Positions 1 through 9,000 of a DNA stretch of 64,000 nt are shown one piece after another. The position numbers and the translations under genes are program-made. Within the stretch, counting starts at the first letter, position 1; each line of letters begins with the position of its first letter. This DNA comes from Alphaproteobacteria bacterium WMHbin7 (GTDB lineage: Bacteria > Pseudomonadota > Alphaproteobacteria > Rhodospirillales > WMHbin7). Location: NCBI GenBank assembly GCA_002753155.1, contig PDZW01000015.1, positions 1 to 64,000 of the forward strand, read 5' to 3'. The notes under the pieces are model-generated. The model ran no database searches and was not told the DNA's origin. It saw only the letters and a program-made list of their open reading frames with translations.

Positions 1-3000
1 GTTATCGACGATTGTCGCCGTTCCCTGGCCATCGGCGATGCTGGCATTGACGGCATTGGACAGGTTGACGTGAACGGTCTCGCTGTTCTCGCTTGCCGCA
101 TCGTCGATGACTGGCGCCATGATCGTCTTTCCGGTCTCGCCTGGGGCAAATGCCAGTGTGCCGCTCGTCGCGGTGTAATCACCCCCGGCCAAGGCCGTGC
201 CATCCACGCTGGCATAATCGACGCTTGTCGAGAAGTCACTGGCACCGCTCAGCGTCACCGAGAAAACGGCTGACCCGCCGCCTTCGCTGATCACAACGTC
301 GCTGATCGACAATGAGGGCGCACTCTCCGCTCCTGCCCCCGTGCCCAGAATGGTCTGCATTCCAGACGCCGCATAGGCAACCGGTCCCGCGCCATTGCCA
401 AAATCGACGGATGTAATGTCGACGCCGTATGACTGGTTGCCTTCGTAAACGGCATCGTCGCTGATCGCTATCGATGCAACGCCGGTCAATTGTCCAGCCA
501 GGATGGTTACCGATCCCATCGCGCCAACATAGTCCTGACCGGCAAGCGCCGTGCCGTTCGATGTCCCGTAATTGATGGTAACATCGGAAAGCAGCGCCTC
601 GGCCAGAGTGAAGGTAACGGTCTGGGTGCCAACATTCTCTTCAACCATGCCAGACGATACTGTGATGTCGGTCTGGGCAGGAGCGACCTGTATGATCGCC
701 GTTGCGGTCGTGAGGCCACCTTGCCCATCTGAAATCGTGTAGTCAAAGCTGGCCGCGCCAGTATATCCGGCATCAGGCGTGTAGAGGATATTCCCGCTGG
801 CATCCAACGAGACCGTGCCGTGAAGCGCGTTGCCAACCGATGACAGCGTCAGAACATCACCGTCAATGTCGGAGGCTGCTGCCAGCAAAGCCGACGCCAA
901 CAGCGTGGATCCGATATCGCTTGGGATAATCCAAGGCGAAACGGTGTTTGCCGTTGGCGCATCGTTGGTGGGTGACACGTTGACCGTGGCGGTCGCGGTG
1001 GCGAAGCCGCCTTTGCCGTCACTGATCGTGTAATCGAACGTGGCTGCGCCGTTGTAGTTGGCTTCCGGGGTGAATACCACGTTGCCGTTCGCATCCAGGT
1101 TTACCGTTCCATGCGTAGCATTGCCGACAGAAGTCAGCGACAAGGAATCGCCGTCGATGTCCGTTGCTTGAGCAAGCAAGTTCGCCGCCAGCACCGTCAG
1201 GGGCACATCTTCCGAACTGTTGGCCGAAACAAGAGACGCCATCGGCGCGTCGTTCACTGCAGCTACGTTCACAGTCGCCGTTGCCGTCGAGGTGCCACCA
1301 TGGCCGTCGCTGACCGTGTAGTCAAACGTAGCCGTGCCGTTGAAGTTGGCATCCGGCGTAAAGAGGACGTTGCCGTTCACATCCAGCGCCACTGTGCCGT
1401 GCATCGCATTGGAGACAGATGCCAATGCCAGCACATCGCCGTCCACATCCGTAGCCGATGTCAGCAAGGTCGAGGGCAAGACGGTTAGCGTGGCATCTTC
1501 AGAGCCCGTTGCCACATATGCGGCCGCCACCGGCGCGTCATTGACGGGTGAAATGCTGATGGTCGCCGTGGCCGTCGCCATGCCACCAGAACTGTCCGAA
1601 ATCGTGTAATCGAAGCTGGCCGGACCGACATAATTTGCATCCGGCGTGAAGACCACATTGCCGTTCACATCCAGCGCGACAGTGCCGTGTGACGCATTCG
1701 ACACAGAGGAAAGAGACAATACGTCGCCTTCAAAATCAAGATCGTTTGCTATCATTTGGGCAGCAACGAACAGGGTATCTGTGTCTTCGGTACTCACAAG
1801 AGAATCTGCGATTGCCTTTGGGGCATTGTTGATGCCATCGTTATGGTAATCACCTTCATCAAAACGAAGGACTTCGATTCCTGACAGGGAATCAACCTCC
1901 TGACTTGATAGATTTACGATGGCAACTGTGCCATCCATGTTTCTAACAACGTCATATTCATTTATTGAGCCTTGGAATATTGCTATGTCGTTGCCAGAAT
2001 TACCGACCAAGCTATCGTTCCCAAGACCTCCGTTTAGACTGTCCGAAGCATCACCTCCCACAAGAAGATCATCTCCGACTCCTCCATTTTGCGTGAGTGA
2101 TAAATATGTTGTGGTCAATCCGACAGAATCAATCCGAGCCATCACTTGGCTTGACGTCTCTGCAGGGTTCATGATGCGCCAAACAATGGCAAGACTGCCA
2201 TCCGTTAGGGTCGTTACGGCTGGGTTAAGGCATTCATCTTCATTTGTAAGAACATTTGGTTGCGCAAAGGGCCCATATGAAAATTGTGTTCCAACCTTGA
2301 CGCAAGCGGCATCGAACCTCTGACCTCGCACATAATGATCGGTTGAAGAGAGATTCGGCTGCGAATCCCAAACGACAACAAAGCCTCCATCTTGAGTTGC
2401 GTGAACCGATGCTTTTGTCTGCCATCCTGGTAAATCATTCAAGTTAACCCTGAATGACGCTCCTTCAGGATTTCCTAAATCGTCGAATTTCTGACCAGAA
2501 ATATCATAGGGTGAGGCGGGCGTTGGACCGATACCACCGTCTTGCCAGACGACGACAAAGCCCCCTCCCGTCAGTGAGGCTGCAGACGGACGGTGCTGAC
2601 CCCAATCCGTATAGGTGTTGATTCGGACCTCACCACCAACTGGCTGACCATCCAATCCAAACCTGCGCCCATAAATTCCACCGTACGAACCATCTTGGGC
2701 ATACTGATTATCGTATGTTCCAGTCGTGGCATTCCAAGGCGAAGATTCCCATACCGTAAAGAACCCACCGTCGTTCAACGGAACAACTCTGCTCTCACAC
2801 TGCCACTTCGCGGTAAAGACATTGGCCTGAACCGCATTTCCTTGCGGAGCGCCGCTGGCATCAAAACGTCTCACAAAGACACCAAATGCATCGCCATCCT
2901 GTCCCCAGGATTCCCAGGATACGGCGATCCCACCATCAGACAATTCTGCGATGTAAGGGACGCGCTGCTGATTAACATAGTAGTCTGACAATTGGACTTC

Positions 3001-6000
3001 TTGCCCTATCTTCGAGCCATCAGCGGCGAAACGCTGCCCAAAAATGGCTTCGGAGGTTCCTGCTTCCCCCTTACTGCCCCAAACCGCATAACAGCCGCCG
3101 TCAGAAAGAGTCGTTACATGGACATTCAGTTGGTCACTGGCCGTGAAACTGTTGACCACGAACTCTCCACCGACAGGATTGGCAGAGGCGTCATACTTCT
3201 GAGATCGGATATCAAAACCTACGTCATTTACCCCTTTGCTGGCCCACATAGAGATGAATCCCCCATCACCCGTCGCAGCGATGGAAGGTTTCTGACGCCA
3301 ATATTCCGGTGTGATGGCCGTCGGGTTTCCCGGGTCGCTGGTATTGACCTGGAAGGTCGAGTTCCGGCGATGAGGGGCTACTACTTCAACATCAATGTTT
3401 TGAAGGCTGGAAATTCCTGCCTGGTCAGTCACGCGAACCGAGAACTGATCTTTACCGGTAAAACCAGCATTGGCCACAAAGGTCCAGACGCCATCTGTCG
3501 CTACGGCAACCGTTCCTGACTGAGGGCCATTGCCGAGAGAATAAGTCAGGAGTGCATTCGTTCCGTCTGGATCATCTGCCTGTGTGCGGCCTGTAATTAC
3601 ACCACTGTCTCTGGGCATAATTATCTTCGCATCCTGGACAATAGGGGGAATAAAGCCGCTGTCGAGATCGATCACACGGTCGGCAAACTTAGCGGTTTCC
3701 ACCCCGACAAGGCGTGTCTGACTGCCATCTGCCGCAGAGGTTACGACAATGTCACTGCCAATCTTGTCAAAGCCATAACTCGTCGACGCCTGAGAAAAGA
3801 TAGCTGTATCAGTTCCCAGTCCACCGTCAAGAACGTCATGTCCCAGACTGGAAATGAAAGTATCGTCCCCCGTTTCACCAATCAGCGAATCGTTGCCAGA
3901 ACCGCCGCCAAGCTGGTCATCCCCTGCTCCGCCATTGAGAATGTCATCTCCGATGCCGCCGAATAAGGCATCATTGCCTTCACCGGTTGAATAATGGATT
4001 TGCGTCAGGGATGGATCAGTGCTTCCAGCAAACACTTTCATGTTGACGATAGAAGGATCAGTTGCCGTTGATTGCGAAAGCCAGGCTACGGCAAAGCCAC
4101 CTTGCGACAAGGCAGAGACCTTGGGCAGGTAGTACGGGATATCGCCTGTAATATAGTTTGCTGCCGCAGGGATCGGCGAAATATCGAAATTTGTTTCGAT
4201 TGGATTTCCTGCCTGATCAAATTTCTGACCGCGCAGCATGCTTCCATTTTCTGAGGCCCAAACAACAAGCCAACTTCCGTCAGAGAGAACCGTAACGGAA
4301 GGTTGAATCTGCGACACAGCATAGTCGGCTCTGTTGACGCGGAACTCGCCGCCAACAGGCCGACCAAGCGAATCGAAACGACGGCCCGATATATCGTAAT
4401 AGTCACCAGGTTTCGGAACAATATCGCCATCCTGCCAGATCGCGACGAACCCGCCATCAGGCAAGGCAGAGATCGAGGGACGTGTTTGCCAATACTGAAC
4501 ACCCTCAGTGAGGCAAAACTCAGAACCACTTTTGTTTCCTATGCTGTCGAAACTCTGCCCGTATACGCCATAGCCAAAGCCATCCTGTCCGCAGGACCTC
4601 CAGACGGATACAAACCCGCCATTTCCTAAAGCACACAACTGGGCATCATGCTGCCAATCCTGAGTAAAAGTGTTAATCTGGAATTCATGTCCAAGCGGCG
4701 CATCGTCGCACCCGAACTTTCGCCCATATACGCCGAACCCACTGCCATCCTGCTCATATGAATCCCATGCGATGACATAGCTGCCATCACTCAGAACAAG
4801 AATAGAAGGTGATCGCTGTTCATTTTCCGTTGTTTCATTGATAACAAACTCTTCTCCGACAGCAGCGCCAGCAGCATCGTATCGCCGCGTAACGACAGTG
4901 TAGGAGCTGCCATCTTCTCCCCAAGAGGACCAGGACACCAGGAATCCGCCGTCGGGAAGGGCAGCGACTTCGGCAATATCCTGCCAGGCATAACTGAACT
5001 GATTGATGTGGAATTCTGAACCGATGGCATTGCCGCCACGGTCGAAGCGCTGGGCATAGAGTTCGGTGTCATTCTCATGCATAACGCGCGGATAGACGAC
5101 GATCATGTCGCCATTGGCCAAGGTGGCGATGCTGGGGCCCATTTTCCATTCACGGTCGCCCGCAGACTTGCCGACCGTCGTATTGACCTGCAGAACCTGA
5201 TCGAACTTTGGAGCACCCCGCACTTGTACCGACATGGTGCCGGTTCCGGAGCCACCCGCGCCGTCATCGATTGTAAAGGTGAAGCTGTCCTCGCCTACAT
5301 AACCGGAGGCCGCCGTGTAGGTGTAGGTGCCGTCGGCATTGATGGCGACCGTGCCATGTGTCGCCTGCTGGCTCAATCCGTAGGAAAAGGCGCTGGCTAG
5401 GCTGTCGACATCCGTCCCTGTCAGCTTGCCGAAGGCCTGACCTCCCGTGGCAAGGATAATCTGTCCCTCGCTGCCGTCAGGATTGTCGTTGACCGCAGTG
5501 ATATTCACAGCAACCGAGGTCGTGACGATGCCGCCCTTGCCGTCGTCGATGGTATAGTCGAAACTGCCGACCCCCGAGAACTCCGCCTTGGGCCTGAAGA
5601 TGATCGTGTCGCCAGAAATCTCGACCGATCCATTCAACGGATTGCCCACGGAGAGCAACTGAAGCACGTCGCCATCGGAATCAGTATCGTTGCCCAGCAG
5701 AGATGACAGCGCGATGGTTACGGCAGTGTCCTCGCTGGCCGCCACCGAATCCGCCACGGCCATGGGGGCAGCGTTCTGCAATGTGATCCAGACATCGTGA
5801 TCGGCAAAGCGCAGCATCTCGACGCCATCAAGAATGTCGAACCCGTCGGCTCCGGAAATGGTGGCAAAACCGGCGTCAAGATTGATGACATAGTTCGACT
5901 CGAAGCCAGCGAACAGCGCGATATCCTTACCGTCGCCGCCATGAAGGATATCGTCGCCAAGATCGCCCCACAGGATATCGTCACCCAGGTCACCCCACAG

Positions 6001-9000
6001 AATGTCGATGCCTTCTCCACCCGAAAGCTGGTCGCCCCCTGCCCCGCCGGCAAGACTGTCATTGCCCAGACCACCGGTCAGCGTGTTATCGAAAGAATCG
6101 CCGGAAAGACTGTCATCGAACGCCGAACCCGCCAGAGCCTCAATGCCGGTCAGCAGATCGCCTTGGGCATCACCAGCAATCCCCAGGCCGGAGACGAGAT
6201 CGACGATCACGCCCGCCAAAGAGCCAGCATAAGATACCGTGTCATCGCCGCTGCCGCCATTCAGCGTGTCGGCGCCGATGCCGCCCGCCAGCGTGTCGTC
6301 GCCGCGCCCGCCCCACAACAGATTTGCCGCATCGTTGCCGACCAACAGATCGGCGCCGTCGCCAGCATATACGCGCTCGATAACCGTGCCCGCCCCCAGC
6401 GTTAGCGTGTTTCCTGCGATAGAGGAGACGGCGCCAGCGCGCAGATCGATCACCTGATCCACCGTCACCATGGAGGCGTTGATGGCGTCCGTGCCAGCGC
6501 CGTCAGACAGCGTATGGCGCGCCGCATCGCCCAGATTGGTGAAGCCAGAGAATTCGTTGGAATAGACATAGACGGAATCGTCGCTGGCCGCATCGCCATA
6601 AAGCCGCAGGCCCCAGCTTTTCAGAACACCCGTCTCGCCGCTCACGGCATCGGCCACTTCGAGGCGCCAGGCGCCATTGCCGGTCTCGCCCCAGAACTGG
6701 TTTGACGAGGTGGTGAGCGTCAGCGTCGCCGTTCCCACGCCCAAACCGTGATCGCCTTCGCCCTCGCGCAACACGCCGGTTCGGTCAACCAGCACGCTGC
6801 GGGTTCCGTCGGGCGAGATCAATGTTACGATCAGATCGCCCAGCCTCGTGTGATCGATATCAAGATCGACCTCGACATGATCAATCTGCATGGACGAAGC
6901 AACGCTGAGGCTGCTCTGCATTGCGCCTGCGTCAACCAATGCCGCGTTCAGAGCGCCCGACGAAGCCCCCACCGAAACCTCGTTGGTCGAACTGCCCTGG
7001 CCCTGCCAGGTTTCCGCCAAACGCACCGCCGCCCGGGCATTGACCAGCCCGAAACCATAGTCGGCGGAGACATGCATCCCCCCGCCATTCCAGTTGAGTG
7101 CCGCGTTGTAGAACCAGCTTGAACTGGCCGCATCGGTCTGACGCGCTGAATAGGCGAAGATTTCCTGCACGTCACGCCAGCCCAGATTTGGATTGGCCTC
7201 CAGAATCAACGCCGCCACGCCGGACACCACGGGTGCCGCTCCGCAGGTGCCCGAGAACAAGGTGGTGTCGGGATTATCGCCTGCGTCATAGCCGTCGCTG
7301 CCCGTGCGGTCGGTGGTGTAGAGCTTGGCCCCCGGCGCCACCACATGGATGGAAGCCCCAGGCGTGCTGAAACTGTGCCGCCCGTCCTCCTCGATCACGC
7401 CAGCCGCCATCACGAAGCGGGAATTCACCCGGTCGTCCAGCGTTGCGATATAGCCTTCGTCATTCTGATTGCCGCCGGTCACCACCATCACGGTGCCAAG
7501 CCCAGCGCGCCCCGAGGCCGCCGCCGACTGATAGGCCGCGTCCAGCCAGGTCAGTTTGTTCGGGCCTGCGATATCGCTTAACGGATCGGAACCATAGGTA
7601 CCGATGATGTTGGCAACATCCAGTTCATTCATATGCAGAAAGGCATCGCGCACCGGCTGGGAATCGAAGGTCAGGGTATCGGCCACCGCCCGCTGATATT
7701 CCACCACCGTCGCCCCATAGGCCACCCCCACGCCGCCGATGTTGTTGCGCGCCGCCGCGATGATACCCAGCACGCTGGTGGCGTGGTTCTGATCGTCGGG
7801 TGCCGTGGCCGTAGGATCATGATCGCCCGTGGTGAAGTCGTAATCCCTGGTGGTGTCATAGTTCGCGATCAGGTCGGGATGGGTGATTTGGGCAGCGCCA
7901 TCCAGATTGCCCACCAACACGCCCGCACCGGTGTAATCCTCCCAAGCCGCAGGGGCATTGATGGCCTGCAGATGCCATTGCTTGGCATAGATCGGATCAT
8001 CGGGCAGAGCAGTTTGAATCGTCAGTGACGCCTGGGCACTGGCGATGCCGCCCTTGCCATCAGACACCGTATAGCAAAACGAGGCCCGGCCCGCATAGCC
8101 CGCCTCGGGCGTGAACAGAATCTGGCCTTGTTCGTCAATAGAGACCGAGCCGTGCAAGGCTTTGCCAACCCCGATGATGGATAGCGTGTCGCCTTCCACA
8201 TCCAGATCGTTGGCCAGCAGCTCGGCGGCGGTGATGACGGCGGGGCCGCGCGTGCTGCCCAGATCGGCATCGTTAAGCGCGATGGGCGCCATATTGGCGG
8301 AAACGGACATGTCGCCATCGGCGAAACGCAGACTCTCGACCCCGGTCAGCGTATCGGCGCCGTCGTGATCAGTGGTCAGCGCCGAATCGCGCAGATCGCG
8401 CACGGTGACAAAGGCACCCTGGGCCGACACAACATAATCCGCCCGGTTGCCGCGATAGACCGCGACGTCATTGCCGACGCCGCCGAACAACGAGTCATTG
8501 CCAGCACCGCCAATTAACGTATCGGCGCCGGTGGCGGTGGTGGTTACGCCTGCGGGCGGCGGTGCGGCCTTGAATGACCAGGCATCGCCCACGATCAAGT
8601 CGTCGCCAGCACCACCATCGATGATGTCGTCACCGGCGACACCGGTCAGATCATAGGCGTCGCCGTAGAGTTTATCGCTTCCATCCTCTCCTGAAATCAA
8701 ATCGTTACCTGCGACGCCAGAAACTTGGAGGGCATCGCCATAGGCAACATCACTACCAGCGCCGCTCGCTATCAGATCATCGCCTGCAATGCCCGTTATC
8801 CCATTGGCGTCCCCAATAAGGACATCATCCCCTTCTTCGCCATACAACGCGTCATGACCACCAACCCCAGACAGGCTTTCGGCATCTCCCAGGATCAGGT
8901 CGTTGCCAGCGCCTCCCACTAGCAAGTCAGCGGAACCTGTTGCCGTCACTTCCTGGGAGTCGCCAACCAGTTTGTCGTCGCCTTCGCCTCCATCCAGGAG

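Noticed and set aside
700-1850. Regular repeats that might suggest a CRISPR array
   Set aside because: The period is about 288 bp and the repeats are coding, cadherin-like protein domains.
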